Of a stretch of 64,000 nucleotides of DNA, positions 49,960-58,229 are shown piece by piece (position 1 is the first letter of the stretch; every line of letters begins with the position of its first letter). Origin of the DNA: Oscillospiraceae bacterium (GTDB taxonomy: Bacteria > Bacillota > Clostridia > Oscillospirales > Oscillospiraceae); assembly GCA_902791215.1 (NCBI GenBank), contig CADAUZ010000001.1, positions 148,001-212,000 on the forward strand, written 5' to 3'. The position numbers and the translations under genes were made by a program. The notes under the pieces were generated by a model that saw only the letters and a list, made by a program, of their open reading frames with translations, was not told where the DNA came from and searched no databases.

Positions 49960-50829
49960 TTAGTAATCGAACAGGGAAAGCTGCTCCTTTTTTTCGGTCA
50001 GCTCCGCAATATAGCGGAAGCATTCCTCCGGATCGTGCAGCACGCCGCGCCTTTCGCACGCGTCATGGAACAGGCGCATGAGGGCCGTGCTGTGCGGGCT
50101 GTTGACCTCGTAGGCGTTTCCGTAGCGGCGGCGATATTCGTCGCTCAGGCCCGGGAAATGCCGGTCAAGGGCGCGGTAGTAATACTCCCGGTCCCCTTCC
50201 CGGAGCGTGACCCCGGCGCCGTAGCATACGATCCCCTTTACATCCGCGTCAAAGCAGTAATCCAGGATGCGGCGGATGTTCTCCTCCGTGTCCGTCAGGA
50301 AAGGCAGGATCGGCGTCATCCAAACAACAGCAGGAATCCCCTGCCGCTGAAATTCCTTTAGGACCTCGTAGCGCCTTGCTGTCGTGCAGACGTTCGGCTC
50401 CAGGAGCCTGCTGAGGGTATCGTCTGCCACCGTGAGCGTCATCTGCAGCACGCTCTTTGCGCTGCGGTTGATGCTTTTGAAGAGGTCAAGATCCCGCAGG
50501 ACCAGATCGGACTTTGTGATCACCGAGGCCCCGAAATTGTGGCGCTCGATGATTTCCAGACAGCGGCGCGTGAGCCTCAGTTCTTTTTCGCAGGGCTGGT
50601 AGGGGTCGCTCATGGAGCCGGTGGAGATCACCGCGCGTTTGCGCCGTCTTTTCAGGGTGTCCTCCAAAAGCTCGGGCGCGTTGCGCTTGACCTCGATATC
50701 CTCAAAGGGGTGGGTAAATTGATAGCAGGTACTGCGGCTGTCGCAGTAGACGCAGCCGTGCGCGCACCCGCGGTACAGGTTCATTCCGTTCCAGCGCGAC
50801 AGAAGCGCTTTTGCCTCCACAAAATGCAC
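49960..50829 (-). CDS. SPL-like radical SAM protein
   Basis: 289-residue radical SAM enzyme. The Fe-S motif is NLYRGCAHGCVYCDSR (CxxxCxxC). The SPL-type signature follows: STGSMSDPYQPCEKELRLTRRCLEII, and VLQMTLTVADDTLSRLLEPN. This family (SplB-like, Rv2578c) is widespread; most members are not true spore photoproduct lyases and their substrates are unknown. GTG 50829 has GGAGGGGACTGC upstream; frames extending to 50973 are non-coding by their composition. Confidence 0.88.
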   Translation of the reverse strand: MHFVEAKALLSRWNGMNLYRGCAHGCVYCDSRSTCYQFTHPFEDIEVKRNAPELLEDTLKRRRKRAVISTGSMSDPYQPCEKELRLTRRCLEIIERHNFGASVITKSDLVLRDLDLFKSINRSAKSVLQMTLTVADDTLSRLLEPNVCTTARRYEVLKEFQRQGIPAVVWMTPILPFLTDTEENIRRILDYCFDADVKGIVCYGAGVTLREGDREYYYRALDRHFPGLSDEYRRRYGNAYEVNSPHSTALMRLFHDACERRGVLHDPEECFRYIAELTEKKEQLSLFDY

Positions 50830-51029
50830 GCAGTCCCCTCCCCTCTTCCAGGCCCGGATGGCAATACTATACAGGATTCGTCGGCGGGCGTCAAATGAAA
50901 ACGCAAAACTCTCCTGTTTTCCGGTACACGCTACGCAAAAAAGCAGGCTTATCCCGAGACAGGAGCCGGGCACCGCCGGGCCTTATTGGAAATTTTTTCT
51001 TGAAATCTCAAAATTTTTGAAAAAAACGC

Positions 51030-51058
51030 TTGACATTTCCTCTGCTTTCTGTTAATAT
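51030..51058 (+). promoter_or_regulatory. Promoter upstream of the truncated and intact tRNA-Ala
   Basis: TTGACA (51030-51035), 17-base spacer, TAATAT (51053-51058). The next sequence downstream is the broken tRNA copy. Confidence 0.75.
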
Positions 51059-51071
51059 CCATCTTGCTCAC

Positions 51072-51096
51072 GGGGGTATAGCTCAGCTGGGAGCGC
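51072..51096 (+). pseudogene. Truncated tRNA-Ala 5' part
   Basis: GGGGGTATAGCTCAGCTGGG repeats the first 20 bases of the tRNA-Ala at 51180; then GA is missing, GCGC follows, and the match ends. There is no anticodon, T arm or acceptor strand. It lies right behind the best promoter, so it may be a relic of an unequal duplication. Confidence 0.85.
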
Positions 51097-51163
51097 ACAG
51101 CGTTTTTTACCAGCCCCCCTGTTTGAGAGAGCTACTTAAAGCAAGAACCCTTATAATTCAATA

Positions 51164-51174
51164 ATAATGCGTCT
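51164..51174. repeat. Left arm of the inverted repeat flanking tRNA-Ala
   Basis: ATAATGCGTCT here is the exact inverse of AGACGCATTAT at 51255-51265, which begins at the last base of the CCA end. In the precursor RNA the two arms could pair and enclose the whole tRNA. Confidence 0.7.
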
Positions 51175-51179
51175 CCTAC

Positions 51180-51255
<76 letters not shown>

Positions 51256-51266
51256 GACGCATTATG

Positions 51267-51302
51267 AAAGGCTTGATTTCTTAGGAAATCAAGCCTTTTT
51301 TG
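51267..51302 (+). terminator. Terminator of tRNA-Ala
   Basis: AAAGGCTTGATTTC/GAAATCAAGCCTTT with loop TTAG, then TTT. Confidence 0.93.
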
Positions 51303-51369
51303 TAACAAAAATCAAATATTGGGATGATGCTGGCAGCTTCCGCCGCCATTCAGGTATCCTCCCCTACCG

Positions 51370-51416
51370 AAAGGCCGTTTCCACGTTCCATGCAGATCGT
51401 GAAAGCGGCCTTTTTT
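51370..51416 (+). terminator. Second terminator-like hairpin in the gap
   Basis: AAAGGCCG and CGGCCTTT enclose TTTC/GAAA and CACG/CGTG, followed by six T's. No gene precedes it on this strand. The rest of 51303-51600 is AT-rich with no gene that I can support. Confidence 0.6.
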
Positions 51417-51600
51417 GTTGCCCAAAATGCGTTTCACCGTGATACACATTTCAATTATTCGATTTCTTCACCATTTCACTATTTGCGTACAATTATTGCT
51501 AGAGAGCAGCTTGAGAGCAAATAGAAAACTCAGATAAATAATTATTGTATTTTTTTATGATCCTGTTGAAAACGGTAATGACATTGCCCTTCGGGGGGTA

Positions 51601-52803
51601 TTATATTTCGCCGTTCAGGTAGTCCGCCGCATAGCAGGTGTAGAGAGCCGTCGCCACGGTGAGGGCTTGCTCGTCAATGTCAAAGTGGGAATTGTGCTGG
51701 GCAACGCAAGTGTCGGGGTTGGCGGGATTGGCCGAACCGATGTAGGCATATACGCCGGGCACGCGCAGAATGTATTCGGCAAAATCGTCCCCGCCGAGAG
51801 AGGGTAGACGGGAGGTGATCACATGCTCCTTGCCAAAGAGGGCGGCGGCGGTCTGCTGTGCCTCCGCGGCAGCCTGGGCATCGTTGATGAGCGGGGAGGT
51901 AAAATCTGCCCATTCCACTTCCGCTGTGCCGCCGTAGAGCGCTGCCATCTGCTTTGCCAGGGCTTCCAGCCGTGCCTTTGTGGCCTTGCGCAGCTCCGGG
52001 GTCATGACGCGGATGGTGCCCTCCAGCTCCGCCTCCTGGGCGACGATGTTGTAGGCTGTGCCCGCCGTGATCTTTCCAATGCCGATGAGCACATTGTCCA
52101 TGGGGCTTGTGCGCCGGGTGATGAGGGCTTGCGCAGCGACCACGATCTGGCTTGCGATATAGGCCGCGTCCACCCCCTGCTCGGGCGTGGAGACATGGGC
52201 GCCGAGGCCGTGGATACGGATGCGAAACCAGTCCACGCTCGCGTTATTCGGCCCGGGCATCAGCACCACCGAGCCCACCGGCACGTTCGGCGCCATGTGT
52301 ACGCCAAAGCTTCGCCCGGCCTCGTCGATAACGCCGCTGTCCACGATCAGCCGCCCGCCATAGCCGATCTCTTCCCCCGGCTGCCAGGTGAAAATGACCT
52401 TGCCAGAGAAGCGATCCCGGTTCGCGCTTAAAACCCGTGCCGCCCCGATGAGGGAAGCGTTGTGCCCGTCATGGCCGCAGGCGTGCATTTTTCCGGGGGT
52501 GAGGCTTTTATATGCGGGGGCGTTTTCCTGCGTGACGGGCAGAGCGTCGATATCGGCCCGCAGCACGATGCATCGCTTTTCGCCCCCTGCCGGGGCGGTA
52601 CCTTCGATCACGGCACAGACGCCGGTGCCCGCGACGCGCCGGTGGGCAATCCCCAGCTTTTCAAGCTCCTGCTCGATGGTTTTCTGGGTCTCAAACTCCT
52701 CCTTCGCAAGCTCCGGATGCTGATGGAACCAGCGGCGGAGAGAGACAACGCAGTCGTGATCCTTGAGCACCTGGTCATATAGATACTGTTGTGTTTCGGT
52801 CAT
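51601..52803 (-). CDS. M20-family amidohydrolase (N-acyl amino acid hydrolase type)
   Basis: 400-residue metal-dependent amidohydrolase. Metal motifs: RADIDALPV, HACGHDGHNASLIGAA, WQPGEEIGYGG, and the dimerisation domain insert GAHVSTPEQGVDAAYIASQIV. M20D members deacylate N-acyl amino acids. It is the last gene of the methionine operon, so a likely job is releasing methionine from N-acyl-methionine taken up by the ABC system. AAAGGA precedes ATG 52803. Substrate inferred from context. Confidence 0.9.
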   Translation of the reverse strand: MTETQQYLYDQVLKDHDCVVSLRRWFHQHPELAKEEFETQKTIEQELEKLGIAHRRVAGTGVCAVIEGTAPAGGEKRCIVLRADIDALPVTQENAPAYKSLTPGKMHACGHDGHNASLIGAARVLSANRDRFSGKVIFTWQPGEEIGYGGRLIVDSGVIDEAGRSFGVHMAPNVPVGSVVLMPGPNNASVDWFRIRIHGLGAHVSTPEQGVDAAYIASQIVVAAQALITRRTSPMDNVLIGIGKITAGTAYNIVAQEAELEGTIRVMTPELRKATKARLEALAKQMAALYGGTAEVEWADFTSPLINDAQAAAEAQQTAAALFGKEHVITSRLPSLGGDDFAEYILRVPGVYAYIGSANPANPDTCVAQHNSHFDIDEQALTVATALYTCYAADYLNGEI

Positions 52804-52830
52804 GGTGTTGTCCTTTCTGAGCAAAACAGA

Positions 52831-52849
52831 GAGGGGCTTTACGCCCCTC
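52831..52849 (-). terminator. Hairpin between the metQ-like and M20 genes
   Basis: GAGGGGC/GCCCCTC with loop TTTAC, then CTCTGTTTTG on the minus strand. It could lower expression of the M20 gene relative to the transporter. Confidence 0.6.
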
Positions 52850-52871
52850 CCGTTATTGTGTTCGAATGAGA

Positions 52872-53792
52872 TTACTTTTCGCCGGCGGCAGCCTTGAGGG
52901 CGTCAACGGAGTCAAACTGCTTGGAGTAGAGGGTCAGGGGAGCCATGAGGGTGTCAAAGATGGTTTCGATCTCATAGCCCTGGGACTCGACCTCCTTGGC
53001 GAGGTAGGCCTTGTGCTGGAAGGAGTTGAGGTCAATGTCGCCGCTGTTGAGGGCCTCGTTTGGCAGGTTGTAGGCGTCAAATTCCACCAGCTCAATGTAG
53101 ATGTTGGCGTTGTTCTGATCCAGTACGTACTGCACGGCCTTCCAATGGTCGTTGGAGGCGCCGCAGACGCCGACCTTGACGACGGTCTTGTCGGCCTTGT
53201 CGGCCTTGTAGCCGTCGATGAGGGCAAGGAGCTCATCGTTGGACTTGTCGGTATCCTTGTAGTCAAAGGCGGGGATGAAGGCCTCGCTGTACTTGGCGAT
53301 CAGGTACTGGCCCACGATATCGCTCTGGAAGGCGGTCTGGATGGTCTTGTAAAGCTCGTTGTCCTTGTCGGCGGTGCGGGCCACAACGACATTGACGAAG
53401 GGGTTGCCGTCCTCGGTGGTAGCGCTGGCCTGGGACTCGATGGCAAGGCCGTCCTTGGAGGGGACCAGACCCGTGGGGATGGCATAGGTGCCGTTGATGG
53501 TAGACGCGCCGAAGTCGTCCAGGGTCGCGGGCAGAGTGTTGGCCTGGGTGGGCATGATCTCAACGTTGTAGAGATACTTGGTGACATCCTTCAGCTCAGG
53601 CGTCCAGCCCGCGGCGGAGTCGACTTCGATGAGACCGACGGATTCCAGCAGCTTGATGGCGCGGCCGCCGTTGGTGGCGTCGTCGGGAATGCCGATGAGG
53701 ATGTCGTTGGCTGCAAAGGCCGAGGGGACGAGGGACGCGAAGAGCGCGACGAGCAGCAGGGTGCTCAGAAGCTTGATGAAATTCTTGGACAT
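52872..53792 (-). CDS. Circularly permuted MetQ/NlpA-type substrate-binding protein
   Basis: 306-residue exported binding protein for the methionine ABC transporter. In the usual NlpA/MetQ order VKVGV...DLNSFQHKAYL...LYSK comes first and IAIPxDATNGGRA...IN..YA...FVN second. Here the order is swapped: signal peptide (1-27), then IGIPDDATNGGRAIKLLESV to PFVNVVVART (29-176), then a new Asp/Lys-rich linker (177-203), then VVKVGVCGASNDHWKAV to APLTLYSKQFDSVDAL (204-301). The C-terminus would join smoothly to mature residue 29. The signal ends AFA-AND and there is no lipobox Cys, so it is not lipid-anchored in the standard way. AAAGGAG precedes ATG 53792. The frame is intact. Confidence 0.88.
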   Translation of the reverse strand: MSKNFIKLLSTLLLVALFASLVPSAFAANDILIGIPDDATNGGRAIKLLESVGLIEVDSAAGWTPELKDVTKYLYNVEIMPTQANTLPATLDDFGASTINGTYAIPTGLVPSKDGLAIESQASATTEDGNPFVNVVVARTADKDNELYKTIQTAFQSDIVGQYLIAKYSEAFIPAFDYKDTDKSNDELLALIDGYKADKADKTVVKVGVCGASNDHWKAVQYVLDQNNANIYIELVEFDAYNLPNEALNSGDIDLNSFQHKAYLAKEVESQGYEIETIFDTLMAPLTLYSKQFDSVDALKAAAGEK

Positions 53793-53838
53793 GGTGTATT
53801 CTCCTTTCATTTTTTCGGGGACGGTTTATGCTTACAAT

Positions 53839-54552
53839 TTATTTGGTTTCAACTTTATGCTGAAACAGACTGCGATTTGTTGTACGGCGGGAGAGGTAGT
53901 TGCCAAGGCCCTGGATGACAGACACGAAGAGCAGCAGCACCACGACACACACGTTCACGATATCCTGATGGTGCAGGTTCTGCCCGTAGTTGATGGCAAA
54001 GCTGCCGATGCCGCCGGCACCCACGGCACCCGCCATGGTGGTCAGCCCTATGAGGCTGATGGCGGTGATGGTGACGGCGCGGATGAGATCGGGCACTGCC
54101 TCATGCAGATAGACCCGGAAGATGATGCCAAGCTTGCCGCTGCCCATAGAGGCTGCGGCCTCCACCTTGCCGGGGCTCACGTTTGCAAGCGCCGCCTCCA
54201 CCTGGCGCGTGAAGAAGGGCACCGCCCCGAAGACCAGCGGCACGATCGCGCCCTTGACGCCGATGGCCGTACCGACGATGGCGCGGGTCAGCGGAATGAG
54301 GAAGATGAGCAGGATCACAAAGGGAATGGAACGGAAGACGTTGGTCACGGTGTTCACCAGGACGTAGAGGAAACGGTTTTCTGCGATGCCGCCCTTTTTC
54401 GTCACCGTCAGCAGGACCCCGAAGATACTGCCGAAAACCAGGGTAAAGCCGCCCGCTATGAGGAACATCTGCATCGTTGCCTGACAGCTCGACCAGAACT
54501 TGCCGCCGTAGTCCACCACATTGGGCATGATACTCGCCAGCCATTCAGCCAT
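53839..54552 (-). CDS. metI: Methionine ABC transporter permease
   Basis: 237-residue permease with five to six helices, first segment MQMFLIAGGFTLVFGSIFGV. The coupling loop EAAASMGSGKLGIIFRVYL (EAA motif) meets the MetN ATPase. MetI-like signatures NVFRSIPFVILLIFLIPLTR and IGLTTMAGAVGAGGIG. ATG lies within the metN 3' end (8-base overlap), so translation is coupled. Together with metN and the metQ-like gene it forms a methionine or related amino-acid importer. Confidence 0.94.
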   Translation of the reverse strand: MAEWLASIMPNVVDYGGKFWSSCQATMQMFLIAGGFTLVFGSIFGVLLTVTKKGGIAENRFLYVLVNTVTNVFRSIPFVILLIFLIPLTRAIVGTAIGVKGAIVPLVFGAVPFFTRQVEAALANVSPGKVEAAASMGSGKLGIIFRVYLHEAVPDLIRAVTITAISLIGLTTMAGAVGAGGIGSFAINYGQNLHHQDIVNVCVVVLLLFVSVIQGLGNYLSRRTTNRSLFQHKVETK

Positions 54553-55624
54553 GCTCGATCACCTCCACAATCACGTTATGTTCGCACAGAAACGCGATGG
54601 CCTCGCGCCGCGCGTCCATGCTGCCCTCTACCAGAACGATCAGGCCGCCCAGAGGACTGCCCTGCAAAAGCTCGAGCGAGCCCAGCAGAATGTTCATATT
54701 CACGCCGAAGCGGCGGGAAACCTCGGAAATCAGGGATTCGCCCACGCAGTCCTTGTTGTAGGTCAGGCGGATAAGGGTACCGCCGCCGCTGAGTACGTTC
54801 GCGTGCTGGTCGATAAGCTTGTTGATGCGCCCGAGGCCGGAGGAACTGTCCACAAATTTGCGGGTAATATTGGCCTGCGGCTCGGAGAATACATCGTATA
54901 CATTGCCCTGCTCCACCACGCGGCCGTTTTCCATCACCGCCACCTTGCCGCAGATGGCCTTCACCACGGCCATTTCATGGGTGATGAGCACAATGGTGAG
55001 GTTCAGCTTCCGGTTGAGGTCCTGCAAAAGCCGCAGGATCGACTCGGTGGCGTCCGGGTCCAGAGCGGAGGTGGCCTCGTCCGACAAAAGGATGCGGGGG
55101 TTGTTGGCAAGCGCCCGCGCAATGGCGACGCGCTGCTTCTGTCCACCGGAGAGCTGCGAGGGGTAGGCGTTGATCTTGTCCCTGAGCTCCACCAGATCTA
55201 GAAGCTCCAGCACCCGGGCCTTGATCTCCGCCCGGCTCCTGCCGCTGTGCTTGAGGGGATAGGCGATATTGTCAAAGACAGTGCTGCGATCCAGGAGGTT
55301 AAAGTGCTGGAAGATCATGCCCATGTCCCGCCGCAGGGTCTTGAGCTGTTTTTCACTGAGGGGCTGCTCCGCACCGCCCTCGGGGGTACAGAAGGCGCTG
55401 CCGCGTGCGCAGCGGATGGTGCCGAAGCCCTCCACGCGGATGCTGCCGGAATCGGGCCGCTCGAGAAGATTGATGCAGCGCACCAGCGTGCTCTTGCCCG
55501 CGCCGGAATAGCCCACGATGCCGTATACGTCCCCGGCCTCGATGTCGAGGGATACGTTTTCCACCGCGTGAACGGTCGTGCCCGCCGTGTCAAAGGATTT
55601 GTACAGTTCCTTGATTTCGATCAT
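54545..55624 (-). CDS. metN: Methionine ABC transporter ATPase with NIL domain
   Basis: 359 residues. Walker A GYSGAGKSTLVR, signature LSGGQKQRVAIARAL, Walker B RILLSDEATSALD; the C-terminal ~90 residues (RLTYNKDCVGESLISEVSRR onward) are the NIL domain that senses methionine and shuts off transport. A 20-residue insertion with CARGSAFCTPEGGA between Walker A and the signature is not common. ATG 55624 has GGAG upstream; longer frames would run into the T-box. First gene of the operon. Confidence 0.94.
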   Translation of the reverse strand: MIEIKELYKSFDTAGTTVHAVENVSLDIEAGDVYGIVGYSGAGKSTLVRCINLLERPDSGSIRVEGFGTIRCARGSAFCTPEGGAEQPLSEKQLKTLRRDMGMIFQHFNLLDRSTVFDNIAYPLKHSGRSRAEIKARVLELLDLVELRDKINAYPSQLSGGQKQRVAIARALANNPRILLSDEATSALDPDATESILRLLQDLNRKLNLTIVLITHEMAVVKAICGKVAVMENGRVVEQGNVYDVFSEPQANITRKFVDSSSGLGRINKLIDQHANVLSGGGTLIRLTYNKDCVGESLISEVSRRFGVNMNILLGSLELLQGSPLGGLIVLVEGSMDARREAIAFLCEHNVIVEVIEHG

Positions 55625-55644
55625 ATTCTTACGCTCTCCAACAA

Positions 55645-55905
55645 AACAAAAACCCGTCCTTACAACTGTAAGGACGGGATATAATCTCGTGGTACCACCT
55701 TGCTTCACAGCGAGAAAACGCTGCCTTCTGCGGCGCGCCATCACGCGCCTGCCCTGTAACGGGGGCATCCGTCGGACGCTTGGTCTCCCTCACGCCCGCG
55801 ACTCCGAGACCATGTTCATCCGCCTTCTGCCTGTCCCTTTTCAGCTCCCGGGACTCTCTGGTGAGGGGTTGGGCGGATTACTCTTCTCTTCTTCGCCATT
55901 TTAAA
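55645..55905 (-). ncRNA. T-box riboswitch, methionine type
   Basis: T-box sequence AAGGTGGTACCACGAG at 55686-55701 (minus strand) and the terminator CCCGTCCTTAC/GTAAGGACGGG with TTTTTG (55653-55678), 30 bases before metN. In the stem I specifier region GAACATGG gives the codon AUG (complement of 55811-55813), matching the methionine genes it controls. Confidence 0.92.
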
Positions 55906-55927
55906 GCGGTATATGTTTGATGCATGT

Positions 55928-55956
55928 AATATATCACCGGGCCCCGGACTTGTCAA
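55928..55956 (-). promoter_or_regulatory. Promoter of the metN T-box transcript
   Basis: Minus-strand TTGACA (55951-55956), 17-base spacer, TATATT (55928-55933). Confidence 0.75.
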
Positions 55957-56047
55957 GCACGGAAAAAACACCAAAGAGATCGGCAGAAAACCGGGCACGA
56001 AAAGGCAAAACGGAGAAAAATCCAGCGGACTACTCGCATTTTCAATT

Positions 56048-56326
56048 TTATTCCGGCCTCACACCCACGACAATGTGATGATCGTCGCTTCCCCGGGTTT
56101 TTATGGTTTGCAGGGAATACGGCACAGGCCCTCCGGCTGTCTGCCTGGAAAACAGGATGGTGACAGGCTCCTTCTGGTCGGCCCACCGCGTCAGGTTTGC
56201 TTTCCCGGTTGCCTCCCTGACCTTCTCGAGATCGGCCTCACACACATCTGCAAGCAGCTTCTCACGGGCATCCCCAAAGAAATCGGTTCCGCCGGGACGG
56301 ATCTCCAGCTCGCCTTCCTTTCCCAT
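56048..56326 (-). pseudogene. Fragment of a PAS-like sensor domain
   Basis: About 92 residues starting MGKEGELEIRPGGTDFFGDA and ending DDHHIVVGVRPE. The layout (FFxD...EADLEKVREA...GGPVPYSLQTIKTRG...HHIVVGV) matches the C-terminal half of PAS-type domains in gut clostridial GGDEF or kinase proteins. There is no catalytic partner domain, no clear ribosome binding site and no neighbour, so it is probably a remnant. A small real gene cannot be excluded. Confidence 0.45.
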
Positions 56327-56466
56327 GTGGAACTCAAGTATGAGCAATATGGATGGCGGATTGTGCGGTGTTGCCTTAACATTACATAACAGGAGAAGAA
56401 AACATGGGTCTCCTCGACGAGACTGTAATCGTCCTGTAAACACGCCCGAAAGTGTTTGACTAACAG

Positions 56467-56508
56467 AAGATCCTGATCCCTCAATCTTTGCTTGGGGATC
56501 AGGATCTT
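56467..56508 (-). terminator. Terminator of the chagasin-like gene
   Basis: AAGATCCTGATCCC/GGGATCAGGATCTT, 14 base pairs, loop of 14 bases. Located at the stop codon of the gene. Confidence 0.8.
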
Positions 56509-56924
56509 CATTTTATACTGGGCGTAGGTGCCGGAATCGGCTCGTCAACACCAGTGCTGTATCCGTTGATCATTTTTACCTGCAAATCATTATCAATCTC
56601 GAAAACATACACGACCTGATCAGCCTGTTCGCCGCCCTCCCACGGTCTGGCATATGTCAGTGTAACTTCTGTTCTTCCCGCTTTCAGCGGTATAAATGTG
56701 AAGGTTTCATTTCCTCCTACGCCGACCATTCCTTCCGCATGTTCGTTTTGCACATAGCTTCTGTCGACTTGAAATAGTTCTTCTGTCTGTGATACTTGCC
56801 AGCTATAGCCTGTCGTAGGATTGGATTTGAGCGTGACAGTGACTGTCTGGGGCTCGGGCGCCTCTTTCCCGCAGGCGGAAATAAGCAAAGCGGCTGCAAG
56901 AGCCAGTATAACAATTCTTTTCAT
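56508..56924 (-). CDS. Chagasin-like (I42) cysteine protease inhibitor lipoprotein
   Basis: 138-residue lipoprotein: LLISACGK lipobox, then an I42-type immunoglobulin-like domain with all three inhibitor loops: NPTTGYSW, GVGGNETF and ARPWEGG. Chagasin proteins plug papain-like protease active sites. The C-terminus is extended by a ~20-residue Pro-rich tail. AAGGAGG precedes ATG 56924. No papain-fold partner is next to it; the C39-like protein at 18903 is far away. It may protect against host cathepsins or control the cell's own secreted peptidases. Confidence 0.9.
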   Translation of the reverse strand: MKRIVILALAAALLISACGKEAPEPQTVTVTLKSNPTTGYSWQVSQTEELFQVDRSYVQNEHAEGMVGVGGNETFTFIPLKAGRTEVTLTYARPWEGGEQADQVVYVFEIDNDLQVKMINGYSTGVDEPIPAPTPSIK

Positions 56925-57073
56925 GAGGCTTCCCTCCTTCGCTCCGCGGATTGTACTCCTTTGCCGGCTGCAATTCAATTAAGAAATTGTGAACCCGAAA
57001 TTGTTTACAATTCGTTCTTATTATGTAACCTTAAAGTATTATCTTTCAAAACACACTTTCAATAACGGTCGTT

Positions 57074-57409
57074 TCATTGAAAGCTTGTCCCCCACAGCGG
57101 AATGACGTTGACAACCGGTTCCTCATACGGATGAACGCGCTTGATTGCTGCCATCGTTTCCGGCAGTCTCTCTGCCCTGATTGTGACCTCAACTTTCATT
57201 TCCGGTTCACAGCTTATCGCGTTCTCTTTACCTATATAAGGCTCAGTTCCGGCCAGCGGCCGCCACGTGCTCATCACCCGGCTGCAGGAAAGGCAGCAAT
57301 CGTAGTTGCCGATATGCCCGGCGTCAACCTCATACAGTGCAGCTTGCAGCGCGCCAAGATGTGTCTCCGGGATAAATATTTCGAGCTTAAAAAACGACAC
57401 ATTCATCAT
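57074..57409 (-). CDS. NIF3/YqfO middle-domain-like (CutA-fold) protein
   Basis: 111 residues resembling the stand-alone PII/CutA-like domain found inserted in NIF3/YqfO proteins: KLEIFIPETHLGALQAALYE, VDAGHIGNYDCCLS, and HPYEEPVVNVIPL. No NIF3 metal-binding domains are present. Family proteins of this size are common and uncharacterised; possible roles in metal handling. It starts 11 bases after the cyclase gene and is likely co-transcribed with it. Confidence 0.75.
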   Translation of the reverse strand: MMNVSFFKLEIFIPETHLGALQAALYEVDAGHIGNYDCCLSCSRVMSTWRPLAGTEPYIGKENAISCEPEMKVEVTIRAERLPETMAAIKRVHPYEEPVVNVIPLWGTSFQ

Positions 57410-57420
57410 TTTTCAATATC

Positions 57421-58002
57421 TTACCTCATCAAATATGCTCGGCAGGGCGCGCCGTCGCTGCCTCCAAGATTGAGCGGCGCGGCATGCAGCATATACATTC
57501 CCTCGGCCGCGTCTGTGAGTACAATTCCCTCCAGCAGTACAGCCCCACAGCCAAGAAGGATTTCATGCACACGTTTCGGCGCATCCTCCGGACCAAGCGT
57601 CTGGCTTTCATTTCCTATAAGCCAAATACCGTGATGGGCGAATACCGTGGCTGCTTCCTCTGTCACTGTCGCTTTACCGGCGATCAGAATACGCTTCTCA
57701 GCATCCGTTTTACGTGCTTCGTTTAAAATAACTGCCGCATCCTCCCCTGTGACCGGGCCATCATGTCTTGAAACCCAGCAAGGCCCGACAAAATAGTCCA
57801 AAGGGATTTGATCAATGGTCTTGCCACCCTGAACAAAGTGGAATGGCGCATCGACATGGGTTCCGTTGTGGGCGCACATGGAGAAAGCTGTCAGATTGCA
57901 TACCGCCCCATTCTCCATGGACGAAAGGATATTTCGCACCGGCGCGGGGTCTCCCGGAAATACATTACAAGAGAAAACTTCTTGTGAAATGTCAATGATC
58001 AT
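57421..58002 (-). CDS. Cyclase family protein (kynurenine formamidase-like)
   Basis: 193-residue hydrolase of the metal-dependent cyclase family. The metal motif HNGTHVDAPFHF and the conserved DISQEVFSCNVFPGDPAP start, with LIGNESQT later. Members open rings of formylkynurenine, isatin or other lactams. No tryptophan catabolism genes are nearby, so the substrate cannot be named. First gene of a two-gene unit. Confidence 0.85.
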   Translation of the reverse strand: MIIDISQEVFSCNVFPGDPAPVRNILSSMENGAVCNLTAFSMCAHNGTHVDAPFHFVQGGKTIDQIPLDYFVGPCWVSRHDGPVTGEDAAVILNEARKTDAEKRILIAGKATVTEEAATVFAHHGIWLIGNESQTLGPEDAPKRVHEILLGCGAVLLEGIVLTDAAEGMYMLHAAPLNLGGSDGAPCRAYLMR

Positions 58003-58131
58003 GTCTTTTCTCCATATCTCATATCTTCCGTACTTTGTTTTCCTGCATCATCAGAAGAGTTATGGGAAAAAGCAAACTCCGTCCTCCGACGGCGGAGCGA
58101 CGACGTTAAGGGCAGACAAGGCATCTGCAAC

Positions 58132-58220
58132 CACGCCAACCTGCTAACAGGCAAATTGTGGTGTACGGACTGCGGCGCTCCCTATTATCGTAAGGAATCC
58201 AGGGATAAGCACGGAAACAA
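58132..58220 (+). pseudogene. Remnant of a serine recombinase zinc-ribbon domain
   Basis: The plus strand reads HANLLTGKLWCTDCGAPYYR followed by KESRDKHGNKNGS. This is the zinc beta-ribbon piece of large serine recombinases (TnpX/CcrA type), with CxxC and the KESR...HG run. The frame then enters a terminator. No catalytic domain remains, so this is what is left of a mobile element. The rest of the gap 58003-58280 shows no gene. Confidence 0.75.
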
Positions 58221-58229
58221 AAACGGTAG

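Noticed and set aside
49960-50829. A true spore photoproduct lyase
   Set aside because: The motif set fits the broad SPL-like radical SAM family; no sporulation context or features specific to SplB were seen.
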